A stretch of 64,000 nt of DNA from Siphonodentalium dalli (GCA_032622095.1 CP136066.1:143311559-143375558), one strand, 5' to 3'; counted from the first letter of the stretch, positions 27,227-40,290 are shown. The notes: generated by a model from the sequence alone, not told the origin. A program made the numbers and translations.

Positions 27227-27628
27227 TTAAGAGGGAGGTAGAGTGGCAACATTTGAATGGGGTATTTATTGAAAAAAAAATTATCAAACCTTTCAAAGCG
27301 CAGGTGACCATATCATACATTTTTGGAAAGTTTGAAGACTTATCTGGTGACAACGCGAAGCTGAATTTTGACTTTCTTTCCAGGTTGGATATTATTTGAC
27401 ATTACTATATAGATGCATTAGGTCACCATTGTTTATAATATTTCCATCAAATGTCACAAAACAAAACATCAAACGAAAAATCTGCTTTGCGTTGTCACTA
27501 GATATATGCTCAAACATTTCAACAGGACATGAATTATTATTCTACAGTTTGTAAATATTGAGTAATCTTGTCTTGAAAATTAACACTGAGTTCCCCATTC
27601 AAATGTTGCCACTTTAGCTCCCTCTTAA
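27227..27628. mobile_element. TTAA-flanked MITE with GAGGGAG ends
   Basis: TTAA|GAGGGAGGTAGAGTGG at 27227 and its near inverse to 27628. The terminal inverted repeat is about 35 bp, including gtggcaacatttgaatgggg. No coding frame. Confidence 0.88.
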
Positions 27629-27695
27629 ATAATTACGGAATTAAACACACTTTCTGGAGGTGTCAAAGTTAATATAAATTGCAATATTGTTAACA

Positions 27696-27850
27696 TTAAA
27701 GGGGTACTGTACATACCCCAATGTTGTTGTTGGTTTCAATAGTCTCAGAGTCGGAGAACAAGGTAACATTGTGTATTTATTTTTGAATTTTATATTGGTT
27801 TTTCAAATGTAGGTCGTCAAGTGATGTAATTCCAGTAAAAAATTCTCAAA
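27696..27850 (-). mobile_element. Lone end of a TTAAAGGGGTACTGTAC element
   Basis: TTAAAGGGGTACTGTAC and about 55 bp more (gttgttgttggtttc, gagtcggagaa) match the inverse of 32636-32706. The partner end was not found. Confidence 0.7.
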
Positions 27851-27854
27851 AAAA

Positions 27855-27991
27855 TATTTATTGCAAATTTTTTTAATTTACCAATATACGTTTAAACACG
27901 TACACATATTCGCCGTATTAATATATTTATTGCAAATTTTTTTAATTTACCAATATACGTTTAAACACTTACACATATTCGCCGTATTAAT
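27855..27991. repeat. 69-bp tandem duplication
   Basis: tatttattgcaaattttttt ... cgccgtattaat occurs twice with one visible difference (cacgta/cactta). Confidence 0.9.
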
Positions 27992-30173
27992 GACCATATA
28001 TTCTTTTAAACATATAATAGGATGACCATACTTACCATTACTACTGTAGAAAACATTAACACAACTGTTTATTTGAACGTTGATTTACCGTTTTCTCATT
28101 TTACTGGAAAAAGCGGTAATAATCGGTAACCATCGGAACGGCAGGATTTTTTTCTCGATGTCGATTATAAACAGGCATTTAAACGAAAATATAGTCGAAG
28201 TGCCGTTTCAGTTAATCTGTTTATCACTAGAAATGTGTTGGTTTTATGCCAAAAATATCGAACATAGACCTATATAATCCGGCTTTTGGTGACAATTTGG
28301 TCATAGTTTTCGACTTGTGAACATTTCATGGGGCAGGTGGTCGTTGAATTCACCGATTACAACTGATTTACTTACACGAAAATCCACAGGAATACGAATA
28401 TAATCCACATAAGTGACTAATAATAATAACTATTACCCATGCATATCATACTCTCGTCGAATCTTGACATACCGGAAAGCTTGAAAGACCAAGCATCCGG
28501 TTAACCGGTTAATCAATTTGAATTTCATAACTAATAAAATAATTTCCATATCCCTTCAAATATTGTTTACTTAAGAAAAGGCATCTTTATTTTTGGTACA
28601 AAAATATCAATGGTATAATTTTGATAAGAACACTTCTATGATGAAAATGTCAACAAAACCGGACGAACAGACCCTTATTATTGTTATTTATCAAACAAAC
28701 AACATTTGGCGCTAATGTGCTATCTATAAATGTCAACAATTTGTCCCAGTTGATATTTCCATATCTTCACGGCATATATTGATTTTCACGAGTAATCAAT
28801 TTGTGTGGCCTTTATTTTAGAAGCGTGACGTCATCATTATCGTCTGTATTTGAAAATGGTGATATGTTTTCGACTCCGAGATTAAGGGGATGGCAAAGTC
28901 TGTTTCATAAAAAATGTCTGGAAACGGGCTGACAAAATTGGTATTTTTCACATAAAAGCAGACAGAAATAGATATAACAACATAGAGATAATATATTGAG
29001 CATATATCGTTAAAGGAGGTGCCACGAATAGATGTGAGCTAAAAAGCTTTTTGTACCAGAAAAATGACTTTGAAACAGAGTATATCTGCAATATTATAGC
29101 ATTGTTTTGGCATTCAAATGTGCAAAACTATAACTTCAACAGTATCATTAGGCAGCCCATTATGATAAGTGACATACCGTTAAGAACCAAGGAGCTATGC
29201 TTTAGATTAATGTTCACTGTATCGTTTGAAAAACGTCCGCTAAAACGTGTCAGTTTTTCTTGGGAGCCAGTCGCCATATTTCTATTGTAAACACATGTTC
29301 ATGATGTTGTTGTCATTTTTCAATTCGCGGCAGGTACATGAAAATCGACCAGAAAAGCAATTCGATCCTGTAATCGGGCAAGTTTATGATATGAAATCGA
29401 TGCTTTCAGTTTATTTAAAGGGGTACTGTACGCCATTTTCAATAAATTCCCGGTGATAACAACGATCTATTATCGATACTATATAGAAATATAAGTAATT
29501 CGAGTCGAAGATGTATTCTGTAAACGCTCAGGTTAATAGGCTATCTTAAAATTTAATAATTTAAAAGTTAATAATTTAATATAAATTGATTTTATGGCTC
29601 CAGCCATAAAATGGCGTCTCTTAAAATTCGAATTTCCGTGTACAAAACGTAATCAAATTATAATTGAGGGATACTGGATTAGGAAAACAATTGCACACAC
29701 GATCGTTTGAAACATTATGCTTATACGGGGAGAAAACCCAAGCCACTCATTGACTAGTGACGGTACACTAACTTAAATGAGTATATGGGACTACTAAGCA
29801 TATAATATAATGTTTATTTGATTCATTTGGTTGAAAACTTTACAAAAATTACTCGACAACGACAATTTGTATTTTTGCATTCCGGTAAATTTGCCATCCG
29901 TAACAATACTTCGTACTCAACAGTAGAGCTGGGCGGTTTTGCGGTTTTTACCGTAAGTTCGGTGTTTCCTCCACCACTAAAAACCGAACCGAACATTTAG
30001 AAGAAAACCGTCATCGGCGATCTTTCTTGGTTGACTACTGACCGTATTTCACCGGTCAGCGGGACGGTCGGAAATTATACTCGCCGGAAGTTATTAATCG
30101 ACTTCCGTTTCCAAGCGAGATAGGTGACTCGAAAAAATCAACTCGTCTCGACAACGATGTCATAATTCTCATA

Positions 30174-32135
30174 ATGTCGAGTACGAAAAGCAAATGGCTA
30201 CGATTTTTCAATAAAAACAAAAAATTAACTTTCATCTTGTAAATTATGTATCAAAGAAATATCGGCGGAGCACGGAAACACGTCAAACTTGCGGTCACAT
30301 ATCCAAAGAAAACACAAAAAAGAATTCCTTGAAATACAAACTGAAATTGAAAGCGAGAGTCAGCTTCAAGTTGAAAAGACCGCCACTTCTTCTGGGCTTA
30401 TATGTAGAAAACGGAAATCTGAATCTGTTGTAACTGATAGTAGAGAAACGAAACAAGGAAGAATAACTGGATATTTGGGATCACATGGTATTTGGGATAA
30501 GAAAGATGCCAGAAGATTGCAATCAGACAATCTCATAGTACAAATGATTTGTCTAGATTATCAACCTATGTCAATCGTAGAAGATGAAGGATTCCTCAAG
30601 CTTATAAATTATCTTCAGCCGTGTTATAAGCCACCAACAAGACGTGAATTGCGATCAGTTCTCATCCCAGGAATGTACCAAACAAAAAAAGCAGAAATTC
30701 TCGAGGAGCTAAAGCAAGCAGAATTCTTTGGATTAACTACTGACCATTGGACTTCCAGAGCGAATGACGCATATATGGCCATAACATGCAATGTTCTCAA
30801 TTCTGATTTTGAACTGAAGGATTATTGTCTCGCCATTACTCATACCCCAGACTCACATACAGCTGTTAATATATCGACGGATTTAACAAATTGTGTTGAA
30901 AACTGGATAAGGGACAAAGGGAAAAAATGCAAAGTGTATGTGGTTTCGGATAATGCTTCCAATATGGTCGCTGCTGCAAAATTATTGCCATCTCATTTCA
31001 CAGCTCTGCGCTGTTTCGCACATACCCTCCAACTTGTAATTAAAGACAGTCTTAAAAAGTTTCCTGCCACTCAGAAAATAATAGCGAAGTGTAAAACTAT
31101 TGTGACATATTATCATCATAGTTCTCAAGCCACACATAAACTCAAAGAAATGCAAAGAACAATGGGGTTGAAGGAGCATAAGCTAAAAACAGAGTGCGAA
31201 ACCCGATGGAACTCGACGTACTATATGATGGAAAGATTAGTACAAGAAAAAGAACCTCTGTCTGCAGTAATTGCATCCATCGCTAAATTGCCAAATCTTT
31301 CTGCATTTGAATGGAAAACGGCAGCTGAATATGTCAAGGCATTGAAACCTCTGGAAAATGCAACAACAATGCTCTCGTCTGCAAAGTTTGCCACCACATC
31401 CATGATCATACCAGTTCTGAACACTGTCGTAGATGAACTGTCCTGTTCTGTATTGAATGACTTTGGCAAAACTGTTACAAGTAACATCAATAGCAGGTGG
31501 CCTGACTATGAGAAAAATGCACTATATGCTGTTTCAACATGTATTGATCCCAGATTTAAACTACATGCCTTTTCATGTGACAATCTGAAATGTACTGCCA
31601 GACAAATGTTGTTAGACCAACTGTTTTCACACTGTAACAAAGACACCAAACTTGTGACCAAAGATAAAGAGACATGTTCAGAATCAGAGGAAACTGTTGA
31701 CTCTGTTGAGGAAGTTCAAATAACTCATGCTACTCCATCTACTTCCTCCACAGTCTCAGTATCAGAAAAGGGTAAAGAGGAGACAGTTCCTAAGCATGAT
31801 TTCTGGGCTACGTTAAAAAAAAAGTGGCGAAGAAAAAGGAGCCAACGAAAGGAGATGAAGATGAACTTAGAGCAGTGCTACAGTTTGAAACTGACCATTA
31901 CCTTGAAGAAGATCCCATTGAACCGACGGATTGCCCGTTCATTTGGTGGCAGAACAATAAAAGACAATACAAACATCTTGCAGACTTTGCCAGGTCTCTG
32001 TTGTTCATTCCTGGAACATCTGTTCCCAGTGAAAGGATTTTTAGTAAATCAGGCTTAGTTCTGTCAGACAGAAGATGCAGCTTGAAGCCTATTCACGCAG
32101 AAATGCTTGTATTCCTAAATCATAATTTGAGATAA
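30174..32135 (+). pseudogene. hAT transposase (BED finger, RNase H-like, C-terminal dimer domain), two frameshifts
   Basis: The likely start is ATG at 30174 (MSSTKSKW). The BED finger reads CKLC, then GNTSNLRSH and RKH, but it passes from one frame to the next near 30230, where one extra T is present. The main frame runs 30232-32058 without a stop. Within it are the hAT catalytic blocks: TTDHWTS (first Asp, about 30745), VSDNASNM (second Asp, about 30950), the CFAHTLQL Cys-His block, and ETRWNSTYY. At a run of nine A (31815-31823) the frame is lost again. The C-terminal dimerisation domain (WWQNNK, SVPSERIFS, LVFLNHNL) continues in the -1 frame to TGA at 32133-32135. Each break is one base, so assembly error in homopolymers or recent decay are both possible. 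Relatives are hAT/ZBED-type transposases. A TTG at 30289 is not a real start. Confidence 0.88.
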
Positions 32136-32207
32136 TGTTGATTCCATTTGGAAATTGGAATACAAGCATTTCTGCATCAACAGGCTTCAATACTCAATAG
32201 GCTTCAA
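32081..32207. repeat. Inverted duplication of the end of the hAT coding region
   Basis: The stretch 32081-32116 (cttgaagcctattc ... cttgtattcc) is repeated in reverse complement at about 32156-32207, with an extra internal repeat of gcctatt/gcctgtt. The two arms can pair into a hairpin around the transposase stop codon. Confidence 0.8.
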
Positions 32208-34702
32208 GCTGCTATTGTTGTCAATTTGTTGAATGAACTTGAATCATCATTCATCATGATATCAATGTGAATTATGCGACCCAAATGAAAATATTCATTT
32301 AGTTAAGTTGATTTAGTTTAAGACTTTAAGTTAATGAACTGCAGTTAAACAGTGTTACAATATATTTTAATTTGTTTTAAGTTTAAGTTTATTTTTTGTT
32401 GTTATTACAGAATCATATTTTTAGTTCTGTTTGCTTTATTTTTACATGATTTTGAATAAATTTAATTATTTTATGAAAACAGTTATCAATTCCCATTTGT
32501 TCAAGCCTAGTGAGGAAAAATACCGAAATCGAAACCGAACCGAGGTTTTTCTTAGTAAAAAACCGAAATTGAAAACCGAGCCTGAAAAACAAAACCGCCC
32601 AGCTCTACTCAACAGACTTTCAAAAAATGGAAAAGTTGTTACCTTATTCTCCGACTCGGGGATTATAGAAACCAACAACAACATCTTGGGTACAGTACCC
32701 CTTTAAGTTGTTGGAATTAATTTAGTTGCTTGATTACCCACGATTTATGTAGTTTTGTGCTGTTTACAGATGGAAATGTTGATATTTTATTTTTAGAATT
32801 ACCAGTCTATAGTCGAAAGCGAGATTACAAGATGTCGTATTATTACGCAAATCACATAAATAGAAAACTTACATGTTTCAGAATATTGTATTATTTTAAA
32901 ATCAAATAGCCTATATAAAAACATATTTATAAATAGGAAAGTACCGTATTCCGACGAAATATGTCATATTTTACAACGGACTCCTTGTGCGAGTTCACTT
33001 CCGGTCAATTCTATTTTGGTGCACTGAGATAAAAACATTGTGGAGAAAAATACGTTTAATAACATTTGAATGTAAATTAATCGAGAAATTGTCGGTTATC
33101 AGGTACAATCATATAGCTTATAACCCATATATATATTGATGGGCATAATCAAAAGCTTGATCCCATGCGCGATTGTCTATACTGATCGATTTCCATTCGT
33201 AATCGTATTCTAGTATTGACGGATGGGTTTGTTTGTAATCATGGCCGCCCCGCCCCCATGGCTTGTGTATCGGCCATCGCAAAATAATGTTAGGATATTA
33301 TGGTCTCCCATACCAAGAAAAATAGTTCCTAAGAATGTAAACAATGCAAATGGAGGACATTTTGCCATTATTCAGGATGACAGTACTATTTTCACAGGCA
33401 GGGTATTTGGGAAAGTTCTTGTTTTTCCTCAAAATGATGTCTCCTTGTCTCTAGCCAGATTCTTATAGGACCATTTTGACTGTTCAATTTGTACAAAAAG
33501 TTAACCATTGGAACTGGAGAAACGCCGTTTGGGAACATGAGTACCGCGAGTAAATTCTAACAGCTAAAATTTCTCTACTAATGACAAGATCTTTGTTTAT
33601 TATTGATTATTATGTGTGAAAAATATGAAGTTTATCCATTCTATGGCCGGTGAGTAATAATTGATCATCTGGAGGTAGGGTGCAATCCGCGGTGGCCATC
33701 TTGACCAAACTTTACCATCCCCTTAAACTAACAAATCTGTAATTCTGACAACGTTTATATCACAATCTATGTTTGAACATAAAGAATACTATCTCCGCTA
33801 CAGGTAAGACTCATGTATTTGTAGAAAATTTCAGATAGAATGGTATTTTGAAGGGGTTATATCGGTGGTCACTGGTGTTGACCTGCTTCAAAATTTGTGC
33901 AATCTTGATTTTCAGCTGTTTTATTAGACTGGAAGGAGACTAGAGTAATACAATCGTAAATGTCCAAATATTAAAATATGTATTAATCCGAATAGTCTAA
34001 TTTGTTGGACTACTCAGTCTCTGACTGCAAGCTTTAGTGTGTCCCCAAAATTTTGTGAAATGAATAGTTGATTTTGACATGTTGACAGCAGGTTTTTTGT
34101 TCCCTCAGAGTTTCGCGTCATAGTCAGCTGGTATTGACATCATCCAGAAATGTTATTTTCCACACAAAATTATCACACTGGCTGTACTAAACTACTATAG
34201 GTAGTATTACCTCGGAAATAGGTGACCGAAATGCGATTACCACGTTTTCGTTAAATGCGCAAAAATCAAGATGGCTGACAGAATAACGAATACTTCAAAA
34301 TGAAGAATTGTTTTTATCAATTTAAAATGGAGATAATACAGTTCGATTAGGGGCAGCATTTTTTTTCCAAAACCCAAAATATCAGTAGGGTACTCACAGG
34401 CATGTTGTTCAAATTTGTTGATTTACTTGAAAAGACCGATCTCAGGCCATGTGGGGAACACGTTTATATATCACGGGGGCCGGTGTTGCTCAACACTTTG
34501 TAACATGTTATTTTTATCCGGTTTCCCGGATTGCGAAATAACAACACACAAAGTTCAGAGTTATCCCTCTTCGATAGAAAATAAATGAAAACATCCATTC
34601 CAAATGGAATAGAGAGGTTATGCACGTTACATCAAGACGCATTCGTATATGAAGGCGTCATTAAATGGATATGGATGAGTGTTTCGGTTAAACCATCCAC
34701 CA

Positions 34703-34860
34703 AGGATAGGATAGGATAGTTTATTTACAATACACACGAATGACACAGTGGCAGTAATACATAATAAATTATAACAGTGTATTGTCGGGGGTAGCTTAGC
34801 CCTATCGGGTTGTCTTCCTGCTACCCCCTAAAACAAGTATAACTATACGTAATAGCATAG
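34703..34860 (-). mobile_element. 3' end of a second LINE-like element
   Basis: In minus orientation a hairpin (ggggtagcagg ... gctacccc) is followed by 'gtattactgccactgtg' and a terminal (ATCCT)n run at 34703-34720. The plan, a short hairpin then a pentamer tail, is the same as in the LINE at 58790-58900. No coding part remains. Confidence 0.5.
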
Positions 34861-35365
34861 ATGCTTGTATTTCAGATCCACACACTTGCACAGACTATAG
34901 TCATATACTGTTTGGAATCTAGTACTTAGGGCATATCACAAATGAGTATTGTCGTGGTTGTGAGCCAATCCAGACGATTTATCAGATCGAAGATGTACTA
35001 TCTTTCCATAGGAATTTTTTGAACTGTTCAAATTATCTAAAACATATTAACAGTTTCAGTTCCAGTTCCAGTTCCATGGGTATATATTAGGAACAAAATA
35101 TTTTGTTTTCTGTTGCTACAACGGTTTCAGGCGAGAGATACCGCCATGCATCTTTATATAGGTAAACAGAATGAGAATCTATATGGATCGTCGGAAAGTC
35201 TCTTTGTTGAGTGAGGTTTTGGAATAATTCAAATTATCAATATTACATATATATATCTGTTTATGTATATCTGGCGGTGTATGGTAATAGTCCCGTTAGA
35301 TAAATCATGATAATGTACGGTAACATTTATGATGTGTGGCAGTATATCTGTATCTGTAGATATTA

Positions 35366-35749
35366 CAGTGCAGGAACCAATTCTGGTTGTAGGCGCACTG
35401 GTCCAGGTGCTACCACAGCCGAGTAACTTTATAACCCTGTGGTGACTCCAGTAGCGCGTTCTTTAACGTGCACACACCGAGGCGTGTACACGGGTCAGCC
35501 ATTAATGTCCGCGCCCGATCGGACAGCGTACTGCACCCACGACAACATACCTGGACAAGTGTTGTAATGGGGGGAAGTCGGCATTTTGCATTCGGATCTT
35601 TATTCAGTGATCTCGAATGAGACGTTTCAGTCTGACAAACTTGGTATCTGACAGAGTTTTGATTTTTGTCAGAATACCCTGACCAGCTTGCGATCCCCGG
35701 TCCGCTAGCACGAGAGACCAGTAGGCTACGCTACCTCTCGGCTACCGAC
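35366..35749 (-). mobile_element. tRNA-derived SINE candidate
   Basis: Read on the minus strand from 35749, the start ggTAGCCGAGAGGtagcg fits a pol III A box (TRGYNNARNNG), and about 40 nt later ggGGATCGCAAGC is a degenerate B box. A conserved-looking body of about 300 nt follows. Fold and copy number could not be tested. Confidence 0.5.
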
Positions 35750-36803
35750 TTTCCCTATATATGGGCATGTTAGGAACGAGAATGCGACGTGTGTCCACAT
35801 GCAGCTGAGAAGAAACTTATTTGGATAGTATTAGGATTATATAGCTCTGTATATGCATATATATGCTCCCGACGGTTAAAGGCCACACTTAAGTTTCGCC
35901 CCCCCCCCCCAATATCACATGAACATGTTGTTTTTGACTGACATGTATTTTTTTTCATCTGGATTGTAGTTCAAATTGTTTTATTTTAAATGGGGGGGGG
36001 GTATATCTCAATCTTAAAGATAGAGTTATACCCCTTCCAATTGAAAACACATTTTTATTTTGAATTCTGTTGCATTCTTGGGGGTGCGTCGAAATACCAA
36101 ACTGAACCAAGCAGAACCAAGCTGTGGGGAAATAAGGCGGAACATGACATTTAAAGCACATTTTGTGCTGAGTAATGAAGAAATAAAACAAAATAATGCA
36201 ACATGGCGTAATTTTATTTCAGTTTTTATGACATAGCGAGCGTATATCTAAAGAAAACAGTGAGCGATCGCGAAAACTTCAGCTTGGTATTTCGTCATTT
36301 ACCGGTACTGATTGGTACACTACTTCGGCAAAGGCATAGGTAATAATTGATGTTGGTCCACTATGAATGTGCAAACTCATTTCATCCTTTATCCGGGTTT
36401 ATGTCCGGTAGATACCTGTATGATTTTCGGGAACTGATCGATTTTAAGACGTACCAATCGTATTAATGTTCATTCCTGTCCGCGACAACGCACCGTTATC
36501 TGATGAACTGAAAACATTATGAATTGAAATTGTTTTCCGACCTCCTACATGTACATGCACCTGCATGCAGCCGTAAAAACACTGTCCCAGATTGATTGTT
36601 TGTATTGTTTTATTCCATAGTTATAAGCGATAATAAGTCTAATTAACGTTTATTTGTGACAAAATTACACAATCAAAGTTATGGTCTCTGTTATGGCCCC
36701 GACCGTTTTCATTTTATTGATTTTGTAAATTTAGTACGCATCCGATTTTATTTTATATATAAACCGATTCATTTCCCTGTAAAACGGACACATCGCATGA
36801 CTG

Positions 36804-37265
36804 TTAAAGGTAGGCTACTCAATCCGAATTAACGCTCGCAAATCACTATTTCCTTGGCTTCGGGGGTAAAAAATATTTGATTCGAGTCGAGGAACCCATG
36901 CACCCATCAAAGCTCAGAGTGATCAGATATCGATGTTTGAAATCTATTAATTTAATTTTTAGGTGGCCTAGTAAACAGTCGACAAGAGGTATTTCTCTGA
37001 CCAAATTGCGGATGAAGATGGATTACTCTAAAATCAAGTGACTTTTTTTGTGTCAGACATTTGGCAAACCGGCAAAATTTATTTGACAAATTGTTGATAA
37101 ATAACAGGTTTTGTGTAATTTTATACTATAGTTGACTGTGGTTAGCATTATTTTTGGGCAATTAATCGATTCTGATAACTGAACCGGCATTTAAAAAAAT
37201 GTTGTTGTTGTTGTTGTTGGAATCTGATGATATGGGGACCATCGGATCGGATTGAGTACCATTAA
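36804..37265. mobile_element. TTAA MITE family, copy 6
   Basis: TTAA at 36804 and 37262-37265, full left box with gattcgagtcgaggaaccc, right part with (TTG)n, ggaatctgatgatatgggg and ggattgagtacc. Confidence 0.85.
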
Positions 37266-37417
37266 ACCGGAAATCATACCACACTTCAATTAGGTCACTG
37301 CGGATCAAACTTATTTTTTCATGTTTTATTCAATAAAGCAATAAAGTACACTATATTCTAATATTATGTACTTAGTTTTATAATTTTATACTATATTAGA
37401 ACAAGGAGAAGCAGTCT

Positions 37418-37538
37418 GGGGGGGGGGGGGGGTATTCATATTTATTTTGAGCAAAGTTGAAAATCAAATGAAAAAATCAAATAAAATGAAAAGCCACCCA
37501 ACCCCTATTTTTTTTTTTGCATGTCACCAGAAACACAG

Positions 37539-37587
<49 letters not shown>

Positions 37588-37592
37588 ATATA
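37418..37592. repeat. G15 tract and (AT)n microsatellite
   Basis: G run 37418-37432, and alternating AT/TA at about 37542-37592. Confidence 0.9.
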
Positions 37593-40231
37593 CGTTCCTA
37601 TTCTGGGAGCCAAAACGGGGGTAATCTTTCTATGATTTCAGCTGTTTTCTATTTCTCTAAGGGCATCTTCTGAGACACAGGTCATTCAAATGGTGATGAA
37701 TTATAGCATTTTAATCATATTCTATGGCATAAATTGTTAGTAAAACCGTATATCAAGCAATGTAAAAAAAATCAGTGACTCGAAAATTAAGTGGGTCTTT
37801 AATACGGCTTGAAGGATCAGGTTACTACGTTTTCCGATTTTTGCAGCTTTCGACCAGGATCCAGTTTATTCAACATTTCAAGAGAGACATTTAGTGCGCG
37901 CCAATAAACAGACAAGAGAGTCGCAAAATCAATGATAGATGACATCTATATAGCAATTTTCATTCACTAAGCAGTTATATCAGACAAAAATCATTCATTA
38001 AAATGTACCTTTACTTCCATGAACTAGAAATGTAACTGTTGTCGAATTTCGCGCGATAGACTGGTTCGTGTCGTTGTTCACCGAAAAGTTGAAAACGTGG
38101 TACTCAAAGAAGCATAATCCGATTAAGTGCCACTCAATTACTATTTATTTGGTTTCGGGGGTAAACAAAATGTAAATATTTATAATTGAGCGTAGTTCCG
38201 ACGATATTTTCTATTGAGTGGTTTATTTATATGGTAGATTTCTTTGAAAGTTTCGGCGATGTTAGTAGAATGCTACATTCTCCATGTTGGCATAACGCAT
38301 GGGTACTAACTTATCAATTTCACGCACCCGAACAGGTCCATAATAAATCTGTATTAATAATGAATTAGTTGCATTGTTTTCAGACTTTTATCAAATCTAT
38401 CTTATTTCACATGAAACCACTTCGAAGATCGTGGGTCCCTCTAAAGATATGTGTTCAAATAATTACCGTAAATAAATGTTCAAATATTTGCAGATAACAT
38501 CCAAACATTTGGAAATCTTCAGATCTCTCCGAAAAGATTTAGATTGTTCTTCAAATCGTATTTGATAGAGGTTTAAATATCGAAGATATGTCCGAGAGAT
38601 ATCTTCGAATAATTTAAAATAAATTATTATGGTCTGGGGATACAAGTTTTCTTACTAATAAAAACGCCATGTTAAAGGGGCCCAGCGCACTCGCAGTGGG
38701 TAAAAGTACAAAGAATTATAATTTTATGTTAAAAACATCAACACTAAGAAGAACGTGTATAAACAGATAAACTTCCTATAGTCATTATTGCTAGTTTTCC
38801 ATTAACGAAATTGTTTGTGTTGAAACTTGAAACCAGTGTTATGTAAACAAAACTGTTACAGTGATTTGTAAACAAAAATCGCTGCTCGTGTAGAAAGTTC
38901 AATTATGTTTATCTGAATATGATTTTCAGCATATTGTTCAATGCTTTGACCTTTTCTAATGTTTACCGTTAAGTTTTTATTAAACTTGGTATCTTATTGG
39001 ACTAATTGGACTTAATTTTATCGCTAATTTCACTGCAAAAGTAATGTTTACATAACAATGTTTTAATAAGCAAATCTCATTATTGGAGAGTCATTAATCA
39101 TGTTAATGAAAATAAGAACAAAGCTCAATCTATTTTTCTTGTTATTGTTCTTAATGACAGTTGTTTTGCAGACGTTTATAAAATTTTAAATGTTTCGCAT
39201 GGACCCGCTTCGAATGACTTTAATTTTCACACCATGTCTGAAGCAAAATCCATAACTTCAAAATAATTATATTAAGATGTACATGGGACTTGCTAAAAAA
39301 AATTCAAAGAACACTGAATGTACTAGAAATTTATTATAAAATTGTCAAACGATGAAATATGAATCACGAGTATAACAGTTAACAAATGGTAACACATTGA
39401 GTCGATTGATACGAGGAACGTCGAGGCTTTAGCTTAGCACTTTCATTTTGTATAGTGGATATGTATATTCCGATTGAAGATATCACATGAACAAAACTAG
39501 AGCTTTGTGCCTTTTTAATAAATCGAAACCCTTAAAAGAAGTTGCAAAATGCATACATTTACATAGTCTTGATTGACAGCCGTCTTGTTCCAATAGTGTA
39601 TGCTTGGCGTCAGGTAAGCCCTGGTTAACATTTACAGCGTTGGCCGAGACGCTTCACAACCGTGTACGACAGTATTGCGCGCTCTGTCTGGCGACGGAAA
39701 TTATAGTTCCCCAATTTGCCTCTTTGTGTTTGTGTCTATCTTCTTTAGTGCGACTAAGTTGGACAATACTTTAACTGACTTAAACGAACAAAGCAATCAT
39801 TTTCCATTGTCTGGTGTCTGGTGTCATGAGCGGCTTTTCGAAATATTAGTAATCCGCGGAAATCAATATAATTTTGTTGGCGCGATGCCAAGCGATCACC
39901 GGAACCAGGCGCATATTCACGCTAGTGGGATATAAGGGAATACGTAATGGCTTTTTAATGACATAATAGGGGTTTCATGTTTCCATATAGTCGTATTGTC
40001 CCCCAAAGTTCTGATCAGCCATGTCTCTGATTTCACAATATTTTTCGTAGGTGAGATCCATTCCAAACCTCTTCGCAGTCCTTTTCATGTGTAAATATTC
40101 TGTAAAGAGAAACCGCGGAGATCAAGAGTCACTCCGTTCTTGGACATTGCACAGGGTGCATACAAACGTTATTAGAAATTAGAGAAACGATCTTTATTTT
40201 GATATGCATGGAGCAGAGGCGCCACCATGGT
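37593..40231. other. No gene recognised
   Basis: Beyond the MITE fragment at 38101 I see no repeat boundary or protein-like exon. An 86-codon frame at 39675-39935 has no signature and was not called. Confidence 0.45.
38101..38165. mobile_element. TTAA MITE family, copy 7 (left fragment)
   Basis: tactcaaagaagcataatccg, ttactatttatttggtttcg and ggggtaaa match the left end of copy 4; the rest is missing. Confidence 0.65.
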
Positions 40232-40290
40232 CATCATCATAATCGTCGTCGTCGTCGTCATCATCATCGTCGTCGTCGTCATCATCATAA
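40232..40290. repeat. Mixed (TCA)n/(TCG)n trinucleotide repeat
   Basis: Blocks of tcatca and tcgtcg alternate almost symmetrically over about 58 bp. It lies in no recognisable exon. Confidence 0.9.

Larger units (their letters stand above)
29924..32607 (+). mobile_element. hAT transposon, nearly complete, transposase frameshifted
   Basis: The ends are exact: TAGAGCTGGGCGGTTTTG at 29924 and its perfect 18-bp inverse at 32590-32607. They are flanked by the 8-bp target duplication CTCAACAG (29916-29923 and 32608-32615). Eight bases and TAGAG ends are the hAT signature. The 2684-bp body carries a BED-finger transposase gene broken by two single-base shifts. The identical target duplication and intact ends imply a fairly young insertion. 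It sits inside a TTAA-flanked element (29415-32706). Confidence 0.95.
29415..32706. mobile_element. Middle TTAAAGGGGTACTGTAC element carrying the hAT
   Basis: TTAAAGGGGTACTGTAC at 29415 and its exact 17-bp inverse ending at 32706. Beyond those 17 bp the two ends differ, as left and right ends usually do. The hAT at 29924-32607 lies inside. Confidence 0.65.
28882..33726. mobile_element. Outer TTAAGGGGATGG element, host of nested insertions
   Basis: TTAAGGGGATGGCAAAGTCTG at 28882 and the inverse of TTAAGGGGATGGTAAAGTTTG ending at 33726 form a terminal inverted repeat with TTAA targets. After removing the inner elements only about 1.5 kb remain, with no transposase. An 81-codon frame at 33223-33468 has no recognisable domain. 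Confidence 0.6.

Noticed and set aside
30289-30291. TTG as start of the hAT transposase
   Set aside because: It falls in the middle of the BED finger; the true start is upstream, across a frameshift.
33223-33468. Possible first exon MAAPPPWLVYRP
   Set aside because: A reasonable ATG context, but no donor, no recognisable domain, and it lies inside a TTAA element; kept only as a note.
40232-40290. Poly-Asp or poly-Ser coding trinucleotide repeat
   Set aside because: The tract is not within an exon-like frame with splice sites; treated as a microsatellite.
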